Of a stretch of DNA of 64,000 nt, positions 44,434 through 53,779 are shown piece after piece. Source of the DNA: Streptomyces sp. NBC_01237 (GTDB taxonomy: Bacteria > Actinomycetota > Actinomycetes > Streptomycetales > Streptomycetaceae); the NCBI RefSeq assembly GCF_035917275.1, contig NZ_CP108509.1, positions 1,537,526 through 1,601,525 on the forward strand, read 5' to 3'. Within the stretch, counting starts at the first letter, position 1. Each line of letters opens with the position of its first letter. The translations under genes and the position numbers were made by a program. The notes under the pieces are model-generated. The model was not told the origin of the DNA and searched no databases. It saw only the letters and a list, made by a program, of their open reading frames with translations.

Positions 44434-46041
44434 TTACGGGGGGAACGGGTAAGCGGTCCGGACGTAGAACGTCTCGGAATCCGGCGAGTAGGCGAGGACC
44501 AGCTTCAGGCTGTGGACCTGGGTCGGCTGGGCGTTGAAGCCCTGGGAGGCGAAGTCGGACTGCGAGACGGAGGACCCTGTCACGACGTTCGCCCCGTTCG
44601 CGTCCTTCACGGTGAAGACGCTCAGTTGCGGCGAGGAGGCGGGGCTGAACGTCCCGTTGGCCACCTTCTGCTTCTGCCTGTTCATCCAGTTCTCGATCGT
44701 CTGGATGTTGGCAGGGTCGTTCAGGGCGGCCTGGACGTGCTTCTGGGCGGCGGGCAGGTCCTGGAAGGCCGAGGCGTCGACACCCTGGTCCCGTACGCGC
44801 ATCCGCAGCTGGTCCGGGGTGAGGCCGACGTGCCGGTCGATCGTGTGTCCCTCCTTCCCCGGCTTCAGCGGGTCGTTCGGGGAAGCCTGGTACGGGTTGG
44901 TCTCCCACTCCATCGAGGCGAGGTCGATGCCGAACCTGTTGTTCGGATCCCGCGACTGCTCGTTGAGCGGGACGATCGACCGGTCGAACTCGAAGAGCGA
45001 GCGCGCCCCGAACGCCTCCGCCCTCGCCGACTGCGACTCGAAGGTCGGCACCGCGCGCGACGCCTCCCGTAGCGGTTCGAGCAGGCCCTTCACCTTCTCC
45101 GTCTGGGCCCGCAGCCCGGTCTCGTAGGCGTCGACGGCCTTGTTGACGGCGTCCGTGTCGATACTGAGGAGGACCGCGGCGCCCAGGCCCTTCCACAGCT
45201 TCTTGAGGCGCTCGAAGAAGTTCCCGAAGAAGTCCTTGAGGTCGGTCAGGTCGAGGAGGGCCAAGGCGTCCTTGATGGCCCGGTACAGGATCTCGCGCAG
45301 CTCGGTGCGGACCTTCTGCGCGGCCTCCGCGTACGAGCGGATGACCTGGGCCAGGATCTGGGCCGTGGTGCTGAGAACACCGAAGACCGGAAGGCTCGTC
45401 CCCGCGCCGGTCGGCGGATCGTGCCGCCACTCGTAGCCGGCCGTGTTCTTGCCCCATGCCTTCGTGCCCCACACCGACGACACGAACTGCAGCATCGCCC
45501 CGTGCCAGTCCCCGTTGGCATGGTCCGTGATGGCGTCGATGGTGCCGGTGAGCTGTCCCTGGACGATGCCGAGGCCCGTCTGGTACGGCAACCAGGCCTG
45601 CGAGAGCTCGTTGACCCTGAGGTAGTTCGGGAGCGGCAGGATCTCCAGCGCGCGGCCGGTGCGCAGCGCCTCCTCGATCACTGAGCGCATCAGGGAGCCG
45701 GGGATGTCGCCGTCGAAGACGTCGGCGAAGTCATCGACGGGGTTGCCGTCGCGCACCCCGAAGGGCGGCGGGGCCGCGTACAACGGCGGACCGGTGATGA
45801 CCTGCGGCGGCGGCTGTGGCGTGAAGGGTGGATTGAGCGGGTGGGTGGCCGCGTCCGCCTGCCGGAAGTTGTTGGCTGTGGTGGTGAAGCCGACTGCCGC
45901 GCCGCCGATGGCGACCACGGCCTTGCCGTGCACCTCCATGAGGAGAGCGACGACCGCGGCGTACTGGGTGGCGAACTCGGCTGTGGCACCGCCGGATCCG
46001 CCGACCTTGGAGTAGCCGGCGTGAACGTCGAGGAACTGCAC
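44434..46041 (-). CDS. Toxin with C-terminal RNase A-like (CdiA-CT) domain, ESX-type
   Basis: From the GTG at 46041 the frame encodes 535 residues. A helical N-terminal half resembles WXG/PE-type export domains (HAGYSKVGGSGGATAEFATQYAAVVALLMEV). The last 140 residues fit the CdiA-CT RNase A-like toxin: GHTIDRHVGLTPDQLRMRVRDQ (H399, H404), SAFQDLPAAQKHVQAALN, and the final strand VRTAYP (T529). It would be exported by type VII secretion and cut RNA in target cells. An in-frame TAG at 46060-46062, seven codons upstream of the GTG, separates it from a proline-rich frame that looks like its original N terminus. Confidence 0.75.
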   Translation of the reverse strand: MQFLDVHAGYSKVGGSGGATAEFATQYAAVVALLMEVHGKAVVAIGGAAVGFTTTANNFRQADAATHPLNPPFTPQPPPQVITGPPLYAAPPPFGVRDGNPVDDFADVFDGDIPGSLMRSVIEEALRTGRALEILPLPNYLRVNELSQAWLPYQTGLGIVQGQLTGTIDAITDHANGDWHGAMLQFVSSVWGTKAWGKNTAGYEWRHDPPTGAGTSLPVFGVLSTTAQILAQVIRSYAEAAQKVRTELREILYRAIKDALALLDLTDLKDFFGNFFERLKKLWKGLGAAVLLSIDTDAVNKAVDAYETGLRAQTEKVKGLLEPLREASRAVPTFESQSARAEAFGARSLFEFDRSIVPLNEQSRDPNNRFGIDLASMEWETNPYQASPNDPLKPGKEGHTIDRHVGLTPDQLRMRVRDQGVDASAFQDLPAAQKHVQAALNDPANIQTIENWMNRQKQKVANGTFSPASSPQLSVFTVKDANGANVVTGSSVSQSDFASQGFNAQPTQVHSLKLVLAYSPDSETFYVRTAYPFPP

Positions 46042-46059
46042 GAGCGCCTTGTGGAACGA

Positions 46060-46359
46060 CTACTGCTCGACGGCAAGGGCCGTTGACACCTGGTACAGCT
46101 GAAGCGGCTGGACGTCGATGCCGCCGGGGCCCGTCCACGGGCTGGTCACCGGGGGCGCGGGCGGCGGAGGCAACTGGGCCGGCGGACCGGGGACCGGCGG
46201 GGTCGGCGGCGCGTTCGGGGTCGGAGACGGCGTCGGCTGGGAGCCGGGCGTGCCCGACGGCTGCCCCGGCGACGGCAGATGCGTCGCGCCGGGTGTCGGT
46301 GTGCTGGGCGGCGGGCTGGAACTCACCGGTGCGTGCCGCCGGCTCCGCCCATGCCGCAT
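46060..46359 (-). pseudogene. Proline-rich N-terminal segment of the RNase A-like toxin gene, ending at an in-frame TAG
   Basis: A 99-residue frame: a basic start, then a Pro/Ser/Thr-rich linker (PTPGATHLPSPGQPSGTPGS), then GGIDVQPLQLYQVSTALAVEQ and TAG. The next codons in the same frame (SFHKALVQFLDVHAGYSKVG) continue a helix directly into the toxin. The simplest reading is one gene of about 641 codons broken by a nonsense mutation. Suppression, or a start at 46041, would be needed to make the toxin. Confidence 0.6.
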
Positions 46360-46969
46360 GCCGTACTCGCCGCGCGGAAGTGCGCGTACGTACCCGTGCC
46401 TCGTTCCCGCCCCATGGGTCCCCCGACTCCGTCAGACTGCGGCCGAAGGTAGCAGGACAACGGGTCAAATCCCTTGAGCAGCACCGGGGTTGGCCGAAAG
46501 AGGCCGCATGCGCACCATCGGTCCCGCCGACCGTGCCTAGATACCGCGGCCTACGGGATCCGGCGGATGAGCAGCGACCGGGCCCGGACGAGGACTGGGC
46601 GGCAACCCGGCCCGGACGGCGACCGCCCCCGCGAGTACCGGCCGTCCGCGTGCGGGGCGGCGGCCGAGCGCCGCCCGTACGAGGCGGAGGCCTTGGCGCG
46701 CCGACAGAGGAACCTCGCCGGCCACGGCCTCCCTGACGGGCATGACGCTCGCGTATGGTCACAGGCTGCGGGTGACGGATCCTTCCCCCCATCCAGGAGG
46801 AGATCGCCATACGTACCGGCGTCGGCCGCGGCCACCGCCGCAGTGCTGCGGGGACGCGCGCCGTCACCGGATCGGTGCCGCTGTTCACAGCTGGTTACCA
46901 CCCCCGAACGCACGAAAGGCCGCCCTCCCATGGATGAGAGAACGGCCTCCGACCTGCGTTTCCACACAG
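46360..46969. other. Intergenic region between the toxin locus and the tRNA-Pro fragment
   Basis: The 610 bases hold the promoter of the toxin gene (minus strand) and the flank of the tRNA fragment. AGGCCG at about 46918 and CGGCCT at about 46949 could pair as a weak terminator after the tRNA. A GGAGGAG site at about 46798-46804 is followed by ATA, not a start codon. Long frames here end in the tRNA-derived sequence and are not real genes. Confidence 0.5.
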
Positions 46970-47011
46970 TCGGGACGACAGGATTTGAACCTGCGGCCCC
47001 TTGACCCCCAG
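46970..47011 (-). other. 3' fragment of tRNA-Pro (anticodon GGG), probable attachment site
   Basis: On the minus strand the sequence runs CTGGGGGTC (anticodon loop), then the anticodon 3' arm, variable region, T-arm GGTTCAAATCC and acceptor 3' strand CGTCCCGA. The matching 5' half of the tRNA is absent: upstream bases (GGCCCTACTC) do not form a D-arm or anticodon stem. A 3' tRNA fragment of this kind is what an integrase leaves at the far end of an element that inserted in the tRNA. The intact gene should lie to the right, beyond the window. Confidence 0.75.
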
Positions 47012-47052
47012 GAGTAGGGCCTATCCCTTTTGTCCACACATACGGCCAGAAA

Positions 47053-47560
47053 TCAAGGTGGATAGTGTGCGGTGCCGTGCGTGCCGTTCACGTGCGCGGA
47101 TACCGTGTGGTCCCCAACCGGTCCCCACGGGGCATGTCCGTGACGCGCACGTCCAAGGGCCGCCGCCGGGTCAAGCGGCTGGCTCCCGCCAGGGCCTGTC
47201 ACGGCGTGAGACCTGGCGGCCTTCAGCGTGAGCTCGCGGATGGTGTCCTGCCATTGCCAGGAATCGCTGCTGCACCACTCTGCTTCATCGGCCGGCTGCC
47301 AGGCCGCCAGTTCGTCCAGGCAGGCGATCACTGTAGAGGCGTCGGTGCCAGGAATTCCGGTCTCGCTGTCGAGTCGCCCTTTGATGTCGTGCAATCGGTG
47401 AGCTGGACGGTAGTAGGAGGGGGAGAGAGCTGGGAGTCGGTGAGTCTGCATATGGCGTAGCCACCGCACTTGCTGCACCAGTCGAAGTCGGTGCGAGCCA
47501 TGCGGTCGGCGATGGTGAGGAGGTCGTCGTCGGCCACGACCGCGCGTTCATGGGCGGCCG
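47053..47560 (-). pseudogene. Frameshifted remnant of a cysteine-containing hypothetical gene
   Basis: Two frames make sense in succession: one with DDDLLTIADRMARTDFDWCSKCGGYAICRLTDSQLS, and the next with AHRLHDIKGRLDSETGIPGTDASTVIACLDELAAWQ...DSWQWQDTIREL. Together they would be one protein with a CSKCGG zinc-type motif and a helical body. A frameshift near 47430 splits them. I do not know the family. The tRNA fragment lies 41 bases beyond its end. Confidence 0.5.
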
Positions 47561-49067
47561 GCATAGCAGTGAGTGGCCCTTGCCCTCGATCAGAGGGTTG
47601 GCGTTGGTGGTGTAGAGCTGGACTCTGGCCAAGGGACCCAAAGGGAGGCCGCTTCCGCTTCGCCACCGGTCGCTGCCGGGCTTCTGGAAAGGCGCGAGGT
47701 TGAGGCGGTCTTCCGTGAGCAGACCGTGCCATACCGCCACCGGCAGTCCGCCAGACCGCTTGGCGTCGATTCTCCGCAGGTCGTGGGCGCCGCGCGCCAC
47801 CAGGGCGAGCCGGCGAAGATTCAGATCCCGATCTTGGGTGCCATAGGTCTGGCGGAGGGTTCGGCGTCCGCCCTCGGCAAGGCCGAGACTTTCACCAAAG
47901 TGCGGGCCGTGGACGCCTTGGCCGCGACTAGGTAGCTGAGCATCACGCACGTCGGGTTCGGGACTGGTCTCCGGCTCTTCCAGGCCGATCACGCTGGCGG
48001 GCAGGTCGCGGGCGCCTGCGATGAGGACGCCCAGCCACCCTTTGGCCAGCCGCCTCTCGATGGTGTCGAGAGGCAGCACTTCCGCTCCCCCACTCACCGA
48101 GAAGACGAGGTGCACCTGGTCGGCACCGGGCGCCAGCGTGCGCAACGCACTGATGTGATCGAGTGTGACGGGGCGCCGGTCGAAGACCGGGGTGTCATCG
48201 AAGATGCCTGGACGAACGATGTCCTGCTGACTTCCGGCGCCACGGTCACGCTCGGGCAGATCCGCCGTCCCGTCGGCCGGGCTGCACGGAAGGCCGCTCG
48301 CCGGGCCGAGCAGCCGTTCGGCGACGAGACCAGGGACTTCCCGTGTCAGGACGCGGCTCCCCCAGTCGGCATCCACGGTCCACGTGACCAGCACACCGAG
48401 CGTCCACGTATCCAGCCCCGTCCAGGAAGTCCGGGACATCATGATGTGGCGCGCCTTCGGACGCTTCTGGCACTTGCGCCGTCAGCCGACGTCTCGGAGC
48501 CCGGTCCACCGACGTCGCTGCCGCCCTGGCCTGTTCCTCCCAGGACTCGATCAAGCGCGCGGTCTCGGCTCGGGCCGCGTCGTGACCCTTCCGACTGCTA
48601 CGGATGCCTCGCACGATCTCGTACGAGAGGTACGCACGCGCGCCCGGCCCTTCCCAGAGCCTCCCTGCCGCGCCCTGCCACCGACGCCACAGGTCCACGA
48701 GCGCCCCGGACACCCGGCTGTTGCCGCCGAGCACCGCGAAGGCCGGGTCCGCGCGCGGAAGCTCGGGCATGGGAAGAGTCATTGCGGCAGCAGCTACGAC
48801 GAACTCCTCCGGGTCTACGAGCCGGGCCGCCTGGGCCCGAAGCGTCTCCAGGTACCGCGCCTTGGCCCTCAGTGACGGCTTCGCCCACTCCCTCAGCCAG
48901 GGAAAGCGAGCGAGCAGAGTCCGTGCCTGAAACAGGCTCCGTCCCGCGCCGAGCCAAGGGGAGAAGATCAGGCCCCGCAGAGTCTCGGCATCCTCACGTG
49001 CCTCCCGCAGCAATGTGCCGCCTTCCACATCCTCATCGTCGTGACCGTCGAAATCCTTCCCGTGCAC
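47561..49067 (-). pseudogene. Degenerate gene, frames broken at least once
   Basis: The N-terminal frame (GTG near 49067: REAREDAETLRGLIFSPWLGAGRSLFQARTLLARF...) is coherent to about 48480. The next coherent frame (VRPGIFDDTPVFDRRPVTLDHISALRTLAPG, RRLAKGWLGVLIAGARDLPASVIGLEEPE) covers about 48230-47960 and continues to about 47580. A frameshift near 48440 joins them. No family is recognised. Third-position GC bias drops compared with the chromosome, as expected of an accessory region. Confidence 0.45.
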
Positions 49068-49322
49068 AGGCTTGTCAGGTGTACGGGCCGACAGGAACTC
49101 CCTGCCCCGGTCTTGGCAACCGAGAACTACGGGGACGCCATGGTGAAGTGCGAACTGGCAGCGTTCGGCGGGCCCTTGTCATCCGACCTGCCCTGCTGAA
49201 CGGTTCCAGCATGAACCTGTGTTCCGAAGAGCCGTCTGTAAAAGCACTGTTGCGGGCGGGCTTCGGTTGACAAGGTGAGAAGTTGATGAGGCAACGGGCT
49301 CATCGGAGTGAGTGAGGTCGAA

Positions 49323-50396
49323 GTGGTACGGCGTAGAAACCTGATGGCTTCCGGCATTGCGGTTGCTCTAGCAGGCGGTGGTGTGGCTGCATACGGATTG
49401 GCAGGCCGGGGCGCCGCCGGGGCCGGGGCCACTTCTGGCGACTTGGCTGCCAGCCCCGTCCAGTTGCGTGGACTCTTGCCGGAGCGATATGTGGCGTTGA
49501 TCGCGCTCGATATTGGACGGCCTCGTAGTGGGCTGAGAGAAATGGTGAAACGGGTTCACGCGGCCGCCGAGCCGGGTACGTCTGTGGGGTTGGCCCTGGG
49601 GGCGACACTTTTCGGGCCCACGGATTCACTTCCTCGCCGGCTCAAGGCGATGCCGCACTTCGCGGGCGATCTCCTCGCGCCCGCCATGTCGCACGGAGAC
49701 CTTCTTGTGCACGTCGCGGGCGACAAGGCCGCGGCGATAGGGAAAACCGTCGAAGGCATCAGAAGCACCGCCTCTCCGCACGGGACAATTCGGTGGCACA
49801 TCGATGGCTCTCGTCCCGCCAACCGGGTCGAGGGCGGCAGGGGCCTGGCCCGTAACCCGTTCCACTTCACTGAGGGCTTCGGCAATCCGGGCACCGAGAG
49901 GGAATGCCTCGACCGCGCGCTCATCACTGCCGATCAGGACGAGCCTGAGTGGGCCTTGGGGGGCAGCTATCAGGTTGTGCGCATCATCCGGTTCGCGACC
50001 GACCTATGGGACAAAGACTCGGTACGTGAGCAGGAACGGATCATCGGCCGTCGACGCGACGGGGGTTGGCTTGACGGCACACCCGTCGACGAGCGGCCAA
50101 ACTATGCGGCCGATCCGACGGGCAGGCTTACGCCGCTTGATTCACATGTACGCCTCGCAGCCCCTGACCGCCGCAGTCCCCCACCGATCGTGCGGCGCAG
50201 TTACAGCTACGACCGGGGCAACGGCGACACGGGGATCATCTTCTCCTGCTTCCAGCGAGACCTGACTCAAGGATTCGAGGCAGCCCAGGAACGCCTGCAA
50301 GGGGAATCCATGGCGAAGTACCTGCTGACCACCGGCGGCGGGTATTTCTTCGTCCCTCCGCCCGGTGACGGCTGGATGGACACACTCACGTACTGA
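49323..50396 (+). CDS. DyP-type peroxidase, Tat-exported, with altered distal motif
   Basis: A protein of about 357 residues with a twin-arginine-like start (VVRRRNLMASGIAVALAGGGVAAYGLAG). DyP landmarks are present: VAGDKAAA, GSYQVVRIIRFATDLWD, the proximal heme His in DSHVRLAAP (H275) and PIVRRSYSYDRG, then YFFVPPPGD. The distal GxxDG motif, whose Asp is catalytic in DyPs, is replaced by EGFGNPGTE (about 184-192): three residues including the Asp appear to be missing. The GTG at 49323 is preceded by GAGG at five bases; an earlier GTG at 49308 is possible. It may be a non-peroxidase heme protein or inactive. Confidence 0.8.
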   Translation: MVRRRNLMASGIAVALAGGGVAAYGLAGRGAAGAGATSGDLAASPVQLRGLLPERYVALIALDIGRPRSGLREMVKRVHAAAEPGTSVGLALGATLFGPTDSLPRRLKAMPHFAGDLLAPAMSHGDLLVHVAGDKAAAIGKTVEGIRSTASPHGTIRWHIDGSRPANRVEGGRGLARNPFHFTEGFGNPGTERECLDRALITADQDEPEWALGGSYQVVRIIRFATDLWDKDSVREQERIIGRRRDGGWLDGTPVDERPNYAADPTGRLTPLDSHVRLAAPDRRSPPPIVRRSYSYDRGNGDTGIIFSCFQRDLTQGFEAAQERLQGESMAKYLLTTGGGYFFVPPPGDGWMDTLTY

Positions 50397-50461
50397 GCGC
50401 GTCCCCGCCCGTCTCCGGGTGCAGTTGGACGGTCGCAAAAGAGCATTCTGTCCTGGCGGGG

Positions 50462-51016
50462 GTGTTTGATAACTGGCGTGATGTCAGCTGCTTGGGGCGG
50501 ACCGTGCCGGCGTGTGAGGATCCGCCTGTGGAGTGTGATGTGTGCGGACTGGCGATGTGGCGGTGGCCGGTGCGGCCGACGGTCCGGGAAGAAGAGATCT
50601 GGTGCTGTTCGTGGTGTTATGCCGCCACGCAGGTGGGCGGCGAGTGGTTCGAGATCTCGCGACCGCCGTATCTGCCGATGGAGATGCGCCGGGAGAGGAC
50701 TGTCGCGGATGGCCTTGCCGTCGGCGCCTCCCACGCTTTTGGCACCTTCGGCAAGTCTCTGTGTGGGATCCAGGAACTCGGCATGTCACCGTCTGACCAC
50801 TGGTGGCTGCCGGAACGGGAGGCAGCCTGTGGCGCGTGCGGGGAAGCGGCGGGTGTCATCAATGAGCTTCTTCAGCGTTGCCGCTCCAGTGTGAGGACTG
50901 CTTTGGCGATTGACGTCATGCGGTTGGGGCTGCATCGGGCCCTGCGGAAGATCCGCCAGGACTTCAGCCTTGCGACCCCGCGTTCGACGGGTGCTCGCGC
51001 TGCGGCCAGTGCCTGA
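50462..51016 (+). CDS. Cysteine-rich hypothetical protein, C terminus overwritten by an IS
   Basis: A frame of 184 codons. Up to about residue 133 it looks native: [45 protein letters not shown] and [11 protein letters not shown], suggesting zinc-binding CxxC pairs. From about 50859 the coding runs into the IS5-family element, so the tail is not original. Family unknown. The true start may be a GTG near 50528 (VECDVCG). Confidence 0.5.
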   Translation: MFDNWRDVSCLGRTVPACEDPPVECDVCGLAMWRWPVRPTVREEEIWCCSWCYAATQVGGEWFEISRPPYLPMEMRRERTVADGLAVGASHAFGTFGKSLCGIQELGMSPSDHWWLPEREAACGACGEAAGVINELLQRCRSSVRTALAIDVMRLGLHRALRKIRQDFSLATPRSTGARAAASA

Positions 51017-51741
51017 TTGCGGGACTTTTCGGTGGGGGTGAGTTCCTGCAGGGGCCTGCGTTTGATGCCGGTGGTCAGCCACGGGCCGGCGCCCTGGTAG
51101 GCGAGATCGGCCAGGATCGGGACGCCCTGGCGCTCGCAGATCCGGATGATCCGGTGGGTGCGGGCGGCGGTCAGGTCGTGGGTGCGGCCCGGCAGGGCGG
51201 GCGAGAGCCACAGCAGCCGGCCGCCGGGGTCGGTGACGACCTGCACGTTCACACCATGGCGCCGGTGTTTGTGGGAGTAGCCGGCCCGGCCGTCGCCGAC
51301 CCGGTCGCATTCGGCGAGGGTGCCGTCGAGCAGGACGAAGTCGGGGTCGTGCTCGCGCAGCGTCTTGAGCAGGCCCGGTGCACGTGCGGCGAGCAGGTCG
51401 ACGATCGTGCTGGCGTAGGCGTGGGCGGTGGACTCGCTGATCCCGAACCCGGCGGCGATCTTTGCGAGAGTGGTGTGTTCGCGCAGGTACACCAGTGCCA
51501 CCATCGCGCGCTGGGACGGGCGGAGCTTGCAGCGGCGGTCGCCCTCACGGGTGACGATCAGCATGGTGACCCACTCCACGAGTGCATGCGGCAGGTCGAG
51601 CGCGGCAGGATGGATGACCAACGAGGCCCCCGAGCAGTGTTGTTGAGACGTCAGACATCTCGATCAACAGCCCGGGGGCCTCGTCCGTTGCGCCCCACGG
51701 CCCATCACCCGATCGGTGGCCAACTCGAAGAAGCTCAATGA
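50859..51741. mobile_element. IS5-family insertion sequence, about 0.88 kb
   Basis: The ends are imperfect inverted repeats of 15 bases with one mismatch (left TCAATGAGCTTCTTC, right reversed TCATTGAGCTTCTTC). One transposase gene fills the element on the minus strand. A hairpin of GAGGCCCCCG and CGGGGGCCTC lies next to the right end. The element interrupts the cysteine-rich gene at 50462. Confidence 0.7.
50872..51621 (-). CDS. IS5-family transposase
   Basis: A 249-residue DDE transposase with an N-terminal helical part ([40 protein letters not shown]). The catalytic residues are in [24 protein letters not shown] and [16 protein letters not shown] start at 51621. The frame is intact, so the element could still move. 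Confidence 0.85.
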   Translation of the reverse strand: MVIHPAALDLPHALVEWVTMLIVTREGDRRCKLRPSQRAMVALVYLREHTTLAKIAAGFGISESTAHAYASTIVDLLAARAPGLLKTLREHDPDFVLLDGTLAECDRVGDGRAGYSHKHRRHGVNVQVVTDPGGRLLWLSPALPGRTHDLTAARTHRIIRICERQGVPILADLAYQGAGPWLTTGIKRRPLQELTPTEKSRNQALAAARAPVERGVARLKSWRIFRRARCSPNRMTSIAKAVLTLERQR

Positions 51742-51789
51742 CCGCTGGCCGCAGGCGATGAGGGGCGAGGACGCGCCGGTCAGCGTGGC

Positions 51790-51979
51790 CCGGCGACTAT
51801 GAATACTTCCAGTGTCGCTTCTCGGGTGAGCCTTCGGCTCATCAGGTCGATCAGCGCGAGGTGGATCATGGCCTCGGAGCGGTGCGGGTGGGTTTCGTAG
51901 TCGCGGCGAGGCGGCGGTAGTGAGCCAGCCGAAGGTCCGCTCGACGACCCAACGCCGCGGAAACGCCTTGAATCCCCTC
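51790..51979 (-). pseudogene. C-terminal fragment of an IS5-family transposase
   Basis: Read on the minus strand: GFKAFPRRWVVERTFGWL, then after a frameshift LARDYETHPHRSEAMIHLALIDLMSRRLTRE. This is the tail of a second type of IS5 transposase (RWVVERTFGWL carries the last catalytic Glu). It is cut at its upstream side by the IS701-like element, which begins at 51980. Confidence 0.7.
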
Positions 51980-52004
51980 TAGTACTCCAGGGCGACTTCG
52001 TGAT

Positions 52005-53350
52005 CTAGGTGTCCGAGTGGCTGGTGAGTCGTCGCCGGTAGTGGGCGCGTCTGGCTTGTGCCTGGTGGAGTCTGCGCCAGATTGACCAGACCAAAAGGCG
52101 GTGCGGAGGCGTGGCCGATGGTCTGAAGAGCCTGCCGATGAGGTGACGGATCTCCGGGATGGTCAGGTCGATCGGATCGCTGCTGCGGACCGGACGGTTC
52201 GGGTCGGTGCTCCGGTCTGGCGCCGAGCTGACGGCGACAGCGGCGAGGAAGGCAAGCGCGAGCATCGCCAGGGTGATGTGGCGGTGCCAGGAGGTCCAGT
52301 GGCGGACCTGGTAGTAATCCAGGCCGACCTGGCCTTTTGCGGCTTGGAAGCACTCTTCTATGCACCACCTGGTCCCGGCGACGCGCACCAGCGCGGACAG
52401 GGCAACCTCGCCTGGTGACCAGCACAGGTAGAAGGCGAGTTCGTCGGTTACGGGGTTGCGGCGGATCAGCAGGCACCGGTTCTTGTCGGCTCCGGTCTGC
52501 ACCCATGCCCAGTCGTAGTGGCGCGGGCCCTTCGCTCCGGCGCCGGCGCTCTGCCGGTGCCAGACGTCCTGGGGCAGTGAGGCGGCCAGGGTGTCGGCCT
52601 GGCGCACTGTGCGGTTCTCGTTGATCCGTACCTTGGTGGTGCAGGCGACCGCCAGGACGTAGCCGATCCCGCGTGCCTCCAGGACGGAGCGAAGCTGTGG
52701 GTCCTGGCCGTAGACCTCGTCGCCGGTCACCCACGAGGAGGAGTACCCGGCATCCAGGGCCGCTTCGATCATCTGCAGTGCCAGGCGGGGCTTGGTGGCG
52801 AACTCCACCTGCTCGGGGGCCCGGAGCCCGACCGGCGATCGGGATCACGGCACCAGGTGTGCTCGGGGAGGTAGAGCCGACGGTCGATCAGTGCCCGTCC
52901 TCGCGGCGATGCGTAGGCGAGGAAGACGCCGACCCGGGCATTCTCGATCCGACCGGCAGTGCCGGTGTACTGCCGCTGCACGCCCGCCGAACGCAGGCCC
53001 TTCTTCAGGAACCCCGTCTCGTCCACGATCAGCACGCCATCACCGCCGAGGTGGTCCAGCACGTAGGACCGGACCTCGTCGCGCACCTCGTCGGCATCCC
53101 AGCGTGCGCTTCGAAGCAACCTCTGCATCGCACCGGGGCGGTCATGGCCTGCCTGCTCGGCCAGCTGCCAGCAGTTCTTCCGTTCGACACCGGACAGCAG
53201 TCCGAGGACGAACGCCCTTGCCGTCGCCCTCGGTTCCACTCGGCGGAACCGGCCCGCGATGCGGGCCATCGCCTGGTCGAACATCGCCCGCCAGCGGGCA
53301 GGGTCTACGCTATGGCCCGCGGCCATCGCACCATCTTCAGAAGTCCACAC
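52005..53350 (-). pseudogene. IS701-family transposase, one frameshift
   Basis: The first frame (53350-52800) has [49 protein letters not shown] and [13 protein letters not shown]. The second frame (52808-52005) has [34 protein letters not shown] and TRWCIEECFQAAKGQVGLD. Together they form the complete DDE transposase of the IS701 family. A frameshift near 52810-52830 separates them. Confidence 0.85.
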
Positions 53351-53362
53351 AACCTCTGATGA

Positions 53363-53779
53363 TCACGCGGTGGCCGCTTCCGTATCGGCCCCTGCCGCCA
53401 ACTGGTGCCAGGCATGGGTGCATCCGTCTGCGCAGAACCGCTCGCGGCGGCGCTTGTCCGCCACCCCCAGCAGCGCGACCAGCAGCCGAAACGCCTTCAC
53501 GCGCTCGTCCTGCGGCAGATTGATGATCTTTGTCAGCTGCCCGGCCAACTGCCCGCGCGTGATCAGCACCGCCGGCGTGTGGGTTGGCCGGATACCGGCG
53601 ATCCGCACGCTCTCGGGCCCGTCCTCCACCGTCGCCCGCGCCTGGATGCAATGTCCACCCAGATCCCGAAGGACCTCGAACTGCTCCTGACCGGGCAGGG
53701 CTTCGAACCACTCGACACCCTGCCCGATTGGGCGCAGGCCCTGCGCGAGCTCGTTCAACATGACCGTGCGCTCGTCCAT
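53363..53779 (-). CDS. DUF5958 family protein
   Basis: A 138-residue protein starting DERTVMLNELAQGLRPIGQGVEWFEALPG and continuing with TPAVLITRGQLAGQLTKIINLPQDERVKAFRLLVALLGVADKRRRERFCADGCTHAWHQL. This is the DUF5958 pattern known from Streptomyces, function unknown. The ATG at 53779 follows GGAGG by seven bases. It ends 12 bases before the IS701 transposase and lies inside the element's inverted repeats. Confidence 0.8.
   Translation of the reverse strand: MDERTVMLNELAQGLRPIGQGVEWFEALPGQEQFEVLRDLGGHCIQARATVEDGPESVRIAGIRPTHTPAVLITRGQLAGQLTKIINLPQDERVKAFRLLVALLGVADKRRRERFCADGCTHAWHQLAAGADTEAATA

Noticed and set aside
46797..46906. Small gene after GGAGGAGATCGCC
   Set aside because: The codon at the right distance is ATA, not a start, and the frame has no recognisable protein.
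46474..47004. Plus-strand frame of 176 codons ending VGTTGFEPAAP
   Set aside because: The end is the well-known false translation of a tRNA gene in antisense; no ribosome-binding site or family match is visible.
46551..47039. Minus-strand frame of 162 codons across the tRNA fragment
   Set aside because: It contains the tRNA sequence in frame (GPTPGGQGAAGSNPVVPT type) and shows no protein motif.
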